Position numbers and translations under genes: made by a program | Part shown: one piece after another, positions 32,421-42,393 of the stretch | Position numbering within the stretch: the first letter of the stretch is position 1 | Layout: the number at the start of each line of letters is the position of its first letter | Notes under the pieces: generated by a model | Database searches by the model: none | The model's input: only the letters and a program-made list of their open reading frames with translations | Told to the model about the DNA's origin: nothing | DNA from: Pyropia yezoensis | Taxonomy: Eukaryota > Rhodophyta > Bangiophyceae > Bangiales > Bangiaceae | Reading direction: 5' to 3' | DNA: 64,000 bases | Assembly (NCBI GenBank): GCA_009829735.1 | Contig: CM020620.1 | Coordinates: 20,868,020 to 20,932,019 of the forward strand

Positions 32421-35400
32421 GACGGTTCCCGCGAGGCGTTACGAGTCAAGAACAGTGAGAGGAAGACGAGCCATAACTGCAGAGGGATTCATGTGAATCT
32501 GCGAAGGGGCACAGTAAACCACAATAGGACTGCGAACCACGAACATAGATTAGAAGTTGCTGCGAGAGCCTGCCAGTGAACGAAGGAGATAAGGTGCACG
32601 CGCAGAGAGGTGGGTCACACGAAGAGGGAAGGAGCGGAAAGTGCAAGGAGGAGGTTGGCACAGGCACGGTAGAGCTCTATGCACAGGAGAGGAGACGCAG
32701 AAGACCCAGAAGCCAGCACAAAGTAAATTCTTACGTGCAGCTATGGAGAGGACGAATACGCACGAGGGGGGCATAGAAATGCGGAGGGGGCAGGAAGAGC
32801 ACATGAGGAGAAGGGTGGGCGTGCAGCATGGTAGGACACGCAAGGAAGAGTATGCAGAGGGCACATGCAGGAAGCCAAATGGAAAGGAACAAGAGATGGG
32901 GCGCACAGAGGCAGGCAAAATGCAACCCGTCAGAACGGTGAGCACCATGTGTATCAACATGACAAGCAGGGCGCTGTGGTAGACGGAAGTCATAAGAACG
33001 GTCGACAGCATGCCGGCCGTGAATGGCGATGAAGATGACGCGCTCCAGGGTGCATGGATCTGCTCGTCGGGAGCGTGCAACAGTAATCAACATGCGTAGG
33101 GCAGACACAAACAAAGTCCCAGACAGCTGCAGGTGCTGGTGGATGGTGGCGACGACTACCGCTCATCGTAAGAGACGAGACCGAAGGGGGCTCCGTGGTG
33201 TTTGCGGTTATGGCGGCGACGACGTAGGGCGGCGAGTCGGGCGGACGGCGCTACGCCGCGCGAGCAATTGCGCGCGCAATGAGCGCCGGTGTCTCCGCAC
33301 ACGAATCTGCAATCTACGGGATCTGCCTCCTAGTAGGTGGTGGCGTCGCCAAACTCGGCGCCCGCAGCCGCGCCCGCTGCCCTTCATACCCGTCCTACAT
33401 GCGCGTCGACCGGTGCGGCGGCGCTGTCGGGCATCGACGACGCGACGCTCCTTACCGCACAGTCCCCTCACGAGCAGCGTCGTCTGCCGACACCGGGATG
33501 GCGGTGGAGGGGGGGAAGGGGTGCCGTAAGCGCGCACTGCCACGGCTACAGCCGCCGTTGCCACTCTTTTCCGACGTCGAAGCGCCTCAGGTCAGAGTGC
33601 CTCGCTACTGCAGTGGAAGCTACTATTGCTTGCCTGTATTGGTCGCCCAGACACACCGAACGCCATTCTATTTTCCCTTTCCCCCATGCCGACAGCTGCA
33701 GATGCTCCCAAGAGGGGGGAGGGGGGGTGGGGACCGCAAAGAGAGGCGCTGATCGCGGTGGCTGCTCGCACGCGGTGCGACAGCACCGCCCGCCAGGCGC
33801 CAGGCGGTGCCGCTCATCCTTGCGGGGGGTCAGCGTGGTGCCTGACCCAAATATCTGTGTTCCCGGAAGGGACAACACCCTGGCATCTGCTGGCCTCGGT
33901 GCCCCCGATTGCACCCACGAGCCGAGGCTTGCCGACGAGGGTGGGGACGGTGGCCATCCCTCCCATCCCCAGTGTGGAGAAAAATTGGCATCGATGAAAA
34001 TGGGAGAAGAAACGTGAAAGAACGAAGAACAAGCGGCGTGGGCGGGGAGCACAAGCCAAAGAGCAAAGCCGCCCGCGGGCGGCACGGACGGCTTACCCCA
34101 CCGTTTACGCAGCTGAGTCAGATGAGCTTCCCATCTGAGGGTGCCCCAACACGGGCTAGAGTGGACCGGAGTTCCGCATTGCACGCACCGCCCCGGGGTG
34201 TGCCCTCACGTCAGTCAGCACAATGGGAGGCAGCCGTCCGCCAATGCCGGAACCACAGCCGTTCCCGCAAATTCCCCCGGGATTGCGGCCCGCCCGCCCC
34301 GCCGCCTGCTCCTCTGCCCGCGACAGCGCGAGCGGGTGTGCCGGCGGTTGGACGGCCGACACGGGCATCTGCATTTGCAGCTCGTCAGCGGCCTGGTTTG
34401 TGGCCCACAGGCGGCACAGGGCCGCCTGTGCACCCCGTCCCGGACAACCGCCTGCGTCACCCGGCGGCCACGATCGTAGAGGCGGCTAAGGATCTCTCCG
34501 AGGTACATACTCGTTCGCCTCTACAGATGATGATCGGGCTCACTCCGGGCCGCCCGGAGGGCGATCTTGAAAGGCATCGCGTCCATTGTGGCAAAAACCA
34601 CTCGCACACACGGCCCCCAAGTTGGGGCGGTGCGCAAGGGCTGCCTCCCGTGTCGGGGGAACCGGAAGAAGTGCAAGTTGCACACACTCTATCCGTGTTG
34701 TGGGGCAAACCCCCCACGACAAAACAAGAAAATGGTGTGTGGACCAACGGTTTCTTGGCCGGGACGGGGAAGCGAGGCCAAGCGCCGCTGTCCCTCCCCT
34801 TATCCCCCCAGGGTCCCCTCAGAATCTCGCCACTCGGAATCTCCCACCCTAGCACCTGCCCACCGGGCCACACGAAAATTCAAGACGATAAAATGCAGAA
34901 AACCCTCAAAATCCACGTTGGATTTACTACTAAGCTAACTATCCCTAACTTGGGGAATATGGACCCAAATGCATGGGGAGGAACGGGTCAGGCTAGCTGC
35001 CTGCCGCCCCTTGCATGGCACGTGTTGCCCCCCGACCTGGGGTCAATACTGCCACATCCATGGCGGGGAGGGTGATGGCGTAAAAGTCGTCGAGGCGCGG
35101 GTGCGAATCGGCCCATCTACATGATGATAGTTGTATTCACCGATGCATCCGCCGATACTCTTCGCAAAGGTGAACAGCATCAGAGCGGCGGGCACTCGAA
35201 GTGCGGGCTCGGGGGTCAAGCCCTGTTAAGGTGTGCTTTAGGGTTTCCTTCCATGTACGTTTTCGAAGAAGCTTGGAGCTCTCTCACTGGCTCACAGACA
35301 CTTGGGGACAAGAGTCGTGTCCCCATTCGTGCCCCCATGCCAGTGCCCATTAGAGGCGCTGCGCGCTGCTGCGCTTCGCGTACCTGGGTCTTATGGACAA

Positions 35401-36906
35401 ACGTCCGCAGCCTGTGCGCCCAGCACCACGTAGACAGAGTAGAGCACGCTTCCTGCGAGGCCCTTTCCGCTACCGCGGCTTTCTTTCCCCACCTTCACCA
35501 GCGATCCCGGCTGCTTGTATCCACGCTCATCCCATCCTCACGTGTGAGCGGCCCGCGACCGTACATCATATTCTTAACCTGGATTTAGGGGACGCTGTGG
35601 TGTTGTCAGTTGCGACTACTTTACGGACCATTCCAGTCGAGAGAGACCTCCGCCGCGTTATGGATCTCCCCCGGCTCTCACACCAGAGCACGCCCAGCAG
35701 TGGAGAGGCCGGAACCTCCCAAAGTGCTCTGCATGGCCGTCTGCTCCCCTTTCATCCCATTTTGACCTCGCGGGCGCTGGGGATGTGGTGAATGATCCTT
35801 TTTATTTCTTGCAGCGAGGACCGCCCACACAGGAGGAGGGGTAGATGGCCTCTGAGGACGAGGGCGTGGCGGAATAGGCCTCATGGCGTGGTGGGGAATC
35901 GTCGTATCGTACAAGGATGGACGCCCGTTGCACACAGACCAGCGACTTTGGATCAGTCGAGAAAAGAAATCGACACCACGGCTTGAAGTGTTCTCCAATG
36001 TGTTGCTACATGGCTTGCCTCGGACGGACGGGAAAAGGGGGTATCGTTTGCCCACACGTAAGTACATTCATCGTTATCTAATTCCTTCTTTGAGTGCACA
36101 GGACCTGAAGAGTCTGACACAGTGTCATCGAGTTGTGCGAAGAAAACTTGCTTCGACCATCCTCAAAATTGAGTGAGCTCGACTAACCAGGCGAGCAGGT
36201 GGCCCGTGGAAACCCTCCTGCACGGAAAACGCAGTATTAACGAAGCGTGGGGAAGGGCGACGGCCATGGATGGCACTAATAAAACCGATGCATCAAAGTA
36301 ATACTATTAATCATAGTTTAATTATATATTAATCAGTTGCCGCTTTCCCGTTTTTTTATATGCTTTTAACGAAGTGCTGGGTGAGCCCCACCCCCTCCAC
36401 CTCCCACTTCTCCCCACTGCCCCTTGTCGGGTTCGTTATCTCATTTTTTGCCCCCGCTACGCCAAGGAGCAGCCACAGCAGGACTGGCGCTGCGCGACGG
36501 TCGTCGCTCACGTGAACGCTGTCCTTTTTGCCGCCACTGCTGTCGCTGACACCGCAGACTTTTTCGCCGGCGCCATGGCGGCCGACCCACCCACTCTGAT
36601 TGTTGCACGCGCAAAGTACGGTGGGGGGCCGGTGCAACGCTGAAGAACACTAGTGCCGAGACTGCTACGGCCACTGGCTCTGTCGGATTTGCCGCCACGA
36701 CGAAGGTTGCAGCCCACCCATCCCCGCCTTCCGTACCATCCTGAGCGGCAAGAAGGTCAGCAACGAGAGTGCTAGGAGCGAGCACGTGCAAAGCACAAAT
36801 TCGTGGCGACGACTGTATGGGCGCCCCACGGCGTCGCGGCAGTGGGGGTCAGGCCAAGTCCAGCAAAAACAATACCTTAATTGGAAAATCGATATTTCAT
36901 ATATTA
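32421..36906. other. Gene-poor region with possible transposon scraps
   Basis: From 32.5 to 33.1 kb the plus strand is strongly purine-rich. A 388-codon plus frame at 33909-35075 has no domain and atypical composition. At 35121 a plus frame starts IVVFTDASAD and continues to GLGG, which is reminiscent of the first strand of a retroelement RNase H, but nothing confirms it. At 36576-36512 the minus strand has a well-placed ATG (GCCGCCATGGCG) followed by APAKKSAVSATAVAAKRTAF and a GTGAGC donor. It could be the first exon of a nuclear protein, but no second exon is recognisable. I support no gene here. Confidence 0.35.
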
Positions 36907-37538
36907 ATCTATACCAGGGCTGTTCAAGGGTATCTGGCCAAGGGTACTACGCATGTATCAAATCAAGGGTATACACGATACACATGGCGGAATTCCGTTC
37001 AGAGGGCATATACTCAGTTTGGTGGGAAGTGGGTATCCAAGAGTATCTGTGATACACTTTCCTAGATTCCCAAGGGTATTAAGAAAGTACACAATAAAAT
37101 ACCAATGTGCCCACTGACCACATTAACTTGCGTAGTTACCCCAACATTGTACTGTTATGACCCAGAGGAGTACAAAGAACGCCGTTGTCTCTCATGATGC
37201 AAGGCTTCTGATTGGCTGTAGGCATCAGATTGCGTACTGCTCATCGGAAACGGCTGGCTCGATGCGTTCCACTGTGGTTTTTTCACGATACTCCCATCTT
37301 TTTTGATGAAGTCAGTCGTCCTTAAGGGTACACTCGGATAGTCCGTGCTTAGTCATACGTACGCCTAATCTGCAGCAAAGGTATATACCCTTGTGCAATA
37401 CGCTGGTGTTTCCCTCCCCGCTTCGTACACTTGGCTCAGCCACGGTCCACTGTCAGCTTCATACACTCCGTGACGTGAGACCCTCCGATACGATACACAT
37501 GGCGAAATCTGATACCCTTGAACAGCCCTGATCTATAC
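36907..37538. mobile_element. Non-autonomous hAT-type element (MITE) with 8-bp target duplication
   Basis: The element spans 36915-37530 (616 bp). It starts CAGGGCTGTTCAAGGGTATC and ends with the exact 20-base reverse complement. It is flanked on both sides by the identical 8-mer ATCTATAC (36907-36914 and 37531-37538). CAGGG termini plus an 8-bp target duplication are the signature of the hAT superfamily. The interior carries several GGGTAT/ATACCC subterminal repeats and no protein frame, so it depends on a hAT transposase elsewhere. Perfect TIRs and duplication imply a fairly recent insertion. It is AT-richer than the surrounding host sequence. Confidence 0.9.
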
Positions 37539-37726
37539 ATTAATCTATCTGGGAAGTAAAAAATCCCTCTGTTTTTCCATCCATGGCGACGACGCCGCGC
37601 TGTCGGTTGGGGTTTTGATTGGGGCGAGAAATGTTTGATTGGGGCGGGAATGAATCAGATTGGTGCGAGAATGACAAGGAGAGAAACGGTCAAGGGGGAG
37701 TGCACTTTGGGGAGAAGGCCCTCGCA

Positions 37727-38105
37727 GCGCAGTGGAGTCTAAAGGGGGACCACCGATTTCTTGCATTCCGGGTGTTTTCCGCTTGCGCAAGACTTTGCAA
37801 TTCCCTCTCACGGCGTGAAGGACGGCGATTTTGAGCACTTTTGTTGCTTTACGCTTGCATTTGCCAGTTGCACAAGCCCGCATGGATGGTGCCAGTCTGC
37901 GCCGGAAGCATACGACCCTCAGCTGCCTGGTGGTACCAGCAGAACAACGTGCGGGCTTGTGCAACTGGCAACTGCAAGCGTAAAGCAACGCAAGTGCTCA
38001 AAATCGGCGTCCTTCATGCCGTGAGAGGGGGTTGCGAATTCTTGCGCAAGCGGAACACACCCGGAATGCAAAAAATCGGTGGTCCCCCTTAAGACCCCTC
38101 TGCGC
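37727..38105. mobile_element. 379-bp foldback element (long inverted repeat)
   Basis: Two arms of 156 bases each (37727-37882 and 37950-38105) are reverse complements at roughly 85-90% identity, separated by a 67-base loop. The transcript would form a long hairpin. Both arms, read outward from the loop, encode the same short peptide frame (CKRKAT.VLKI.VLHAVRG), but differences change amino acids freely, so coding is unlikely. The structure fits a foldback/MITE-type transposon or a hairpin source of small RNA. It lies 189 bases from the hAT element. Confidence 0.85.
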
Positions 38106-40198
38106 AGTGTCTTGGTGAAAAAGCAAGGAACGACGCAGCACGTGTCATTGAGTGTATGGCAGGGGCGCCCGTCACGCAGCGGGCATGTAGGATGGCGAGT
38201 AGCGCGGCGGGCAGCACCATTTGACGTGTGGACGAAAGACGGGGCTTGACAATGGTGAGTCCAGTGTGGGTACGGGGATAGGCGCCAGATGCCGTGGCGT
38301 GTGTGAACAAGGCAGCAGCGGATGGGGACGTCACGCGGCAGCGGCAAAGGCCTTCCTTTTTGGCGACCTGTGTGCTGCCTGCCACACTGGGCACGGGGCC
38401 TCGTGTGGGATGAACTGGCGGGGAACGGGTGCCGTGGCGGGCGTGCGGTTGCGTCCGTAGGCGCGACACCCGCGGCGGACGAGCCACCGCCCGCCGTAGC
38501 CCGCCTCCGCCGCCGCGTTGGCCGGGGAGCCGCCCTCTCCCGCCCACTCGGCGGCAGACGATGTGCCATATCGTCCTCACCTGGGAGGGACAAGCGCTCG
38601 CCCGTGACGGGCCCCGCCACGGGCGGTAGGGGTGGCCCTACCCCCGCCCGGGAAGAAGGGGCGGGTGCCGCTGGCCGGGGGAGGGGGAAGGGGGGGTCAC
38701 TGCCGCCCTTGGACTCCGCCGCTCGATGGGGGGAGACGGCGGAGAGGACGAAGCCGGCCTTTGTCGTGGCGCGGCCGTAGTCCCGGCGCCAGCGACACCT
38801 GGGGAGGGGAAAGGGGGGGGGGTTGGAGGGGGAGCTCGGGTGGGAGGGGAAAGGCTCGGACGCCGGCGACAAGTCCGAAGGCATGGCGACACCGCAGCGC
38901 CCGGCGCCACGGGGCGTGTGGCTGTGCGGCTAGCACACTGATGGGCCCATGGGAGAGGCACCTCGGTCACCGGGGCACCACAGTCACCGTGGAGACGCTC
39001 TGGCTCTCCCTTCCAAGCCCTGGCCACAAATCCCCACCTTAGGGTGCCCACGCACCCATTCCCACTCACACGCAGCGGCGGTGGGGGGGGGGAAGGGGGG
39101 GGGGGTGTACCCCACGAACAGGGTTTCCGCACTCGTGCGCCCATCGTGTTAATGGGGGAAATGTTGCGGCTATGGTCGGGGGATACGCCCCCCCCCCCCC
39201 GCCCTCCCCTCGGAAGAGCCCGCGTCCCCCCACCGCCGCTGTCCACGCCGCAGCCGCCGAGGCGGCCACGTGGCAGAGGCGTGGGGGCGGACAGCGAGAG
39301 ATCCACGACACCTCCCGACAGCACACGCCACCAAGAAACAAGACGGCACCCCTGTGGGCGGCGGCGCGCTCGCACATGGGCATATCATTCGCTCGCACAT
39401 GGGCATATCATATGCCCATGTGCGAGCGCGCCACCAGGTGATCCATAGATAGGATCTGCAGGATGCCCAGAACCAGGCTAGGAGTCAGGGCGCACCAGGG
39501 GGAAGCGGCGCGCACGGCTGTGGGGTGGGGCGGGGAGCGGAGGTGGGTGGTGCTGGCGCGGCAGCCAGCACACGGGCAGCGCACGGGCGTCGCGGTCACA
39601 GCGGTGCGGATGCGCTGGCAATGATGCCCTCCCGAGTTGTCCCATCCACACCCGCCCATTGGTGGCGCACCCCCCCCCCACCTCCCCCCCACCGCCACGC
39701 GCCTTTATTGGTGGCAGCCCCGCCGCACCCTATTGGTGGCTGCCCCGCCACGCGCCATCGTTGGCAGCCCTGCTGCCCCGCAGATGGCAAATCTCGTCGC
39801 GCGGGGTTCCAAAGGCCCCCCCTCCCCACCGCCCCGCTTCAGCGCGGCAGCCGCGCCGTGGGCGGCAGCGGCAGCTGGGTTCGTGCGGTGTGGGGGGGGG
39901 TGCACAACCCCGGCACACTGACCGCGGCGGGGTCGCGGCGCCCCTCACCCCGTTGGCTGACCGCCTCCCCCAGTGTGAGTTTTCCGCCTCGGCTGGGGTT
40001 TCACACCCAGCACAACCCCAGGAGGGGGTGGGCGGCCCTATGGTTGGGGGGGTGCTGACGGGCTTGGGCTGACCCGCCTCCCCACCTTGTCTGGGGATCG
40101 GATGATGGCTGCCAGCGGATGGCTGTGGCGAAGGCGCACATCCCCTTCCCCCCCCCCCCCCCGCCGCTTGTGGGGGGGTGGCGGCGACGCGGGCGGGC
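38106..40198. other. GC-rich spacer upstream of the haloperoxidase gene
   Basis: No gene is supported; long frames on both strands are Pro/Gly/Arg-rich shadows. Several runs of eight to twelve G or C occur (38.8, 39.1 and 40.15 kb). A 23-bp tandem duplication merged with a palindrome lies at 39367-39428. Short GGTGGC-type direct repeats occur at 39.66-39.77 kb (TATTGGTGGCAGCCCCGCC and similar, two to three copies). Confidence 0.45.
39367..39428. repeat. 23-bp direct repeat ending in a perfect 19-bp-arm palindrome
   Basis: CGCTCGCACATGGGCATAT occurs at 39367 and again at 39390. The second copy is followed, after one spacer base, by its exact reverse complement (39410-39428). The result is a potential stem with 19 perfect pairs and a one-base centre, which would also be able to extrude as a cruciform. 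Confidence 0.8.
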
Positions 40199-40204
40199 TA
40201 TAAA
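40199..40204 (+). promoter_or_regulatory. Possible TATA box of the haloperoxidase gene
   Basis: TATAAA stands out in an otherwise GC-only stretch, 317 bases before the start codon at 40516. The long distance would require a 5' UTR of nearly 300 bases (which is C-rich and unstructured by eye) or an unseen intron. Confidence 0.35.
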
Positions 40205-40515
40205 TTCCCCCCTCCCTTGCCCCCCGCCCCGCCATCGCTGCTGCCATCAGGAGCGCGCCCGCAGCCCCCACCGCGCAAGAGTGCTCCCAGTTACCACCAC
40301 CACCAGCCTGCGGACGAACCCCCCCCCCACACCGCCTGGCGGCCCGCCCCACGTACGCCCCCCTCCTCGCCGCCGAACGAAGCTTGCGTTGCCCGCCCCC
40401 TCCTGCGCCCCCCTCTCCCCGAAAGGGCCCTCCTCTCCCCCCTCTCCCACGACTCCTCCCCTCCCCCCCCTCTCCGCAGAGACTCCCTTTGCTTCCCCTC
40501 TTTCGGCCACCCACC

Positions 40516-42393
40516 ATGGCGGGGCCCACCGCCAGCGGCACCGCCCGCCGCAACGAGGCTTTTGACAAGCGCGTGGCGGCCGCGACGGTCGCGCGGGAGC
40601 GGGTGCACCCGCCCCACGCGGCCAACGGGGAGGAGTACGAGTACCGCGCCACCTTTGACCGCCACCCCGCCGTCGCTGCGGCCAAGGCGGCGGCCGCCGG
40701 CGCCTCGAGGGAGGCGTCGAATGGGGACCCGGGCGCCACCGACGGCGGCGCCACGGCGGCGGGGGCGCCGCCTTCATCCCAGAGCCAGGTGCAGGGGCCG
40801 TCGCACATTGGGTCCTTCACCAAGGGTCTGCAGCACAACCTGTCGACGGGCCTCCTGGAGGACCCCGCCGCCTTTCGCGCCTTTGTCCGCGCCATTGACA
40901 GCGGGGACCCGCGGGACTTTGTCGACGTGCCCATTGCGGACCGCTTCACCCGCCCCCCCACCCGCGGGGTGCGGTCGTGGGAGTCGGCGTCGGCGGGGCT
41001 GGCGTTTGACCTTCAGGGCCCCGATGCGCAGGCGCTGACCATGCCCCCCGCCCCGCGGCTGGGCAGCGCGGAACTGGTGGCCGAGATGATTGAGGTCTAC
41101 GCCATGGCGCTCGCGCGGGATGTGCCGTTTGCGACGGCAGAGTGGGCGGCGGCGAAGCCCATCGCCGCGGCGGTGCGTGAGCTCAACGCCACCCGCTGGC
41201 ACGGCGCCGCGGCAACCGACCGGGAGCTGGGCCTGTCGCCCGCGGCGGCCGCCCGTCGGCGGGTGACCCACTTCACCCCAGCCACCGTCTTTCGAGGCGT
41301 CGGCCGCGGGGTGGCCGACGGGCCCTACCTGTCCCAGTTCCTGCTGCTGGGCAACGCGGGGGTGGGGGGATCCTCGGGTGCCCCCACCGACGGCTTCATC
41401 ACGTACGGCGCCAACCGGGTAGACCTGCGGGTGCCCGTTGCGACGCCGGGTGTCGACTACCTCACCGACTGGGAGTCGTTTGTCGACGTCCAAAACGGCG
41501 CAGACACCCGCGGCACCGAGACGTACGTGCCCGCCGCGGATGGCACCAAAACCCGCTTCATTGCCACCCCGCGGGACCTTGCCACGTACGTCCACTACGA
41601 TGCTCTGTACCAGGCATACTTGAACGCGGCTCTGTGGCTGCTAGCCGAGGGTGTGCCCTTTGACGCGGGCCTCCCGTGGACCGCCCCCGACGAGGTGGAT
41701 CATCAGCAGGGGTTTGCCACGTTTGGGGGCCCCCACCTGCTGACGCTCGTCACCGAGGTGGCCACACGCGCACTCAAGGCGGTGCGCTTCCAAAAGTTCA
41801 ACGTCCACCGCCGCCTCCGGCCCGAGGCGGTGGGCGGCCTCCTCGACCGCCTGCCCGTCGCGCCAGGACCGCTGGCGCCAGTGGCCCCGCTGGCAGAGGA
41901 GGCGGCCGAGACGCTCCGCCGGGTGGCTGATGCCAACGCTGCCGCCGCTGCGGGGGGCAGTGGCGCCGGTGCGCCCGTTACGCACAGTGTGCTGCTGCCA
42001 ATGGCCTTCCCAGAGGGCTCCCCGATGCACCCCTCCTACGGCGCCGGTCACGCCACCGTTGCGGGCGCGTGCGTGACGGTGCTCAAGGGGTGGTTTGACG
42101 CGGGCCACGCGCTTGGCACCACCGCGTACGAGGCCACCCCCGACGGGAGGTGTCTGCGGGAGGTGTCCACCGGCGGGGTGGCGCTGACGGTGGAGGGGGA
42201 GCTGAACAAGCTCGCCGCTAACATCTCCATTGGCCGCAACTGGGCGGGTGTCCACTACTATAGCGACTACATTGAATCGGTGCAGCTGGGCGAGGCGGTC
42301 GCCATTGGGATCCTGGAAGAGCAGAAGCTGACGTACGGGGAGAACTGGAGTATGACCGTGCCCCTGACAGACGGCACCACCGTGCGCATCTGA
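40516..42393 (+). CDS. Vanadium-dependent haloperoxidase (bromoperoxidase type)
   Basis: Intronless, 625 residues from the ATG in CCACCATGGCG; the frame is open for 44 codons before it but lacks an ATG. Vanadium haloperoxidases use H2O2 to oxidise bromide (and iodide or chloride) to hypohalite and are typical of red and brown algae. The vanadate site can be read directly: Lys427 and Arg435 (KFNVHRRLR, spacing 8), His505 and the Gly511-His512 pair (SPMHPSYGAGHA), Arg574 and His580 (GRNWAGVH, spacing 6). These spacings match Corallina and Ascophyllum enzymes. His505 occupies the position that is His in bromoperoxidases and Phe in the fungal chloroperoxidase, favouring bromide/iodide. The Ser that normally precedes Gly-His is Ala510 here. 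No signal peptide is visible, so the protein is probably not secreted by the classical route. Residues 55-95 are an Ala/Gly/Ser linker. Confidence 0.93.
   Translation: MAGPTASGTARRNEAFDKRVAAATVARERVHPPHAANGEEYEYRATFDRHPAVAAAKAAAAGASREASNGDPGATDGGATAAGAPPSSQSQVQGPSHIGSFTKGLQHNLSTGLLEDPAAFRAFVRAIDSGDPRDFVDVPIADRFTRPPTRGVRSWESASAGLAFDLQGPDAQALTMPPAPRLGSAELVAEMIEVYAMALARDVPFATAEWAAAKPIAAAVRELNATRWHGAAATDRELGLSPAAAARRRVTHFTPATVFRGVGRGVADGPYLSQFLLLGNAGVGGSSGAPTDGFITYGANRVDLRVPVATPGVDYLTDWESFVDVQNGADTRGTETYVPAADGTKTRFIATPRDLATYVHYDALYQAYLNAALWLLAEGVPFDAGLPWTAPDEVDHQQGFATFGGPHLLTLVTEVATRALKAVRFQKFNVHRRLRPEAVGGLLDRLPVAPGPLAPVAPLAEEAAETLRRVADANAAAAAGGSGAGAPVTHSVLLPMAFPEGSPMHPSYGAGHATVAGACVTVLKGWFDAGHALGTTAYEATPDGRCLREVSTGGVALTVEGELNKLAANISIGRNWAGVHYYSDYIESVQLGEAVAIGILEEQKLTYGENWSMTVPLTDGTTVRI

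Noticed and set aside
34639-34690. Zn2Cys6-like start (C-x2-C-x6-C with basic residues, GCLPCRGNRKKC)
   Set aside because: The second half of a zinc cluster does not follow with correct spacing, and no surrounding coding context supports a transcription factor.
33909-35075. 388-codon plus-strand frame
   Set aside because: No recognisable motif, mixed codon usage unlike the host genes, and it runs through transposon-rich sequence.
36512-36576. Well-placed ATG with APAKKSAVSATAVAAKRTAF and a GTGAGC donor on the minus strand
   Set aside because: It looks like a nuclear-protein first exon, but no acceptor and second exon could be recognised downstream, and the opposite strand is open too.
37545-38092. 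Frames sharing a CKRKAT..VLKI..VLHAVRG peptide on both strands
   Set aside because: They are the two arms of the foldback element read outward; differences between arms are mostly non-synonymous, so it is not a duplicated gene.
40384-40515. 44-codon upstream extension of the haloperoxidase frame
   Set aside because: It has no ATG, is Pro/Leu/Arg-rich 5'-UTR sequence, and the ATG at 40516 has a strong context and begins normal sequence.
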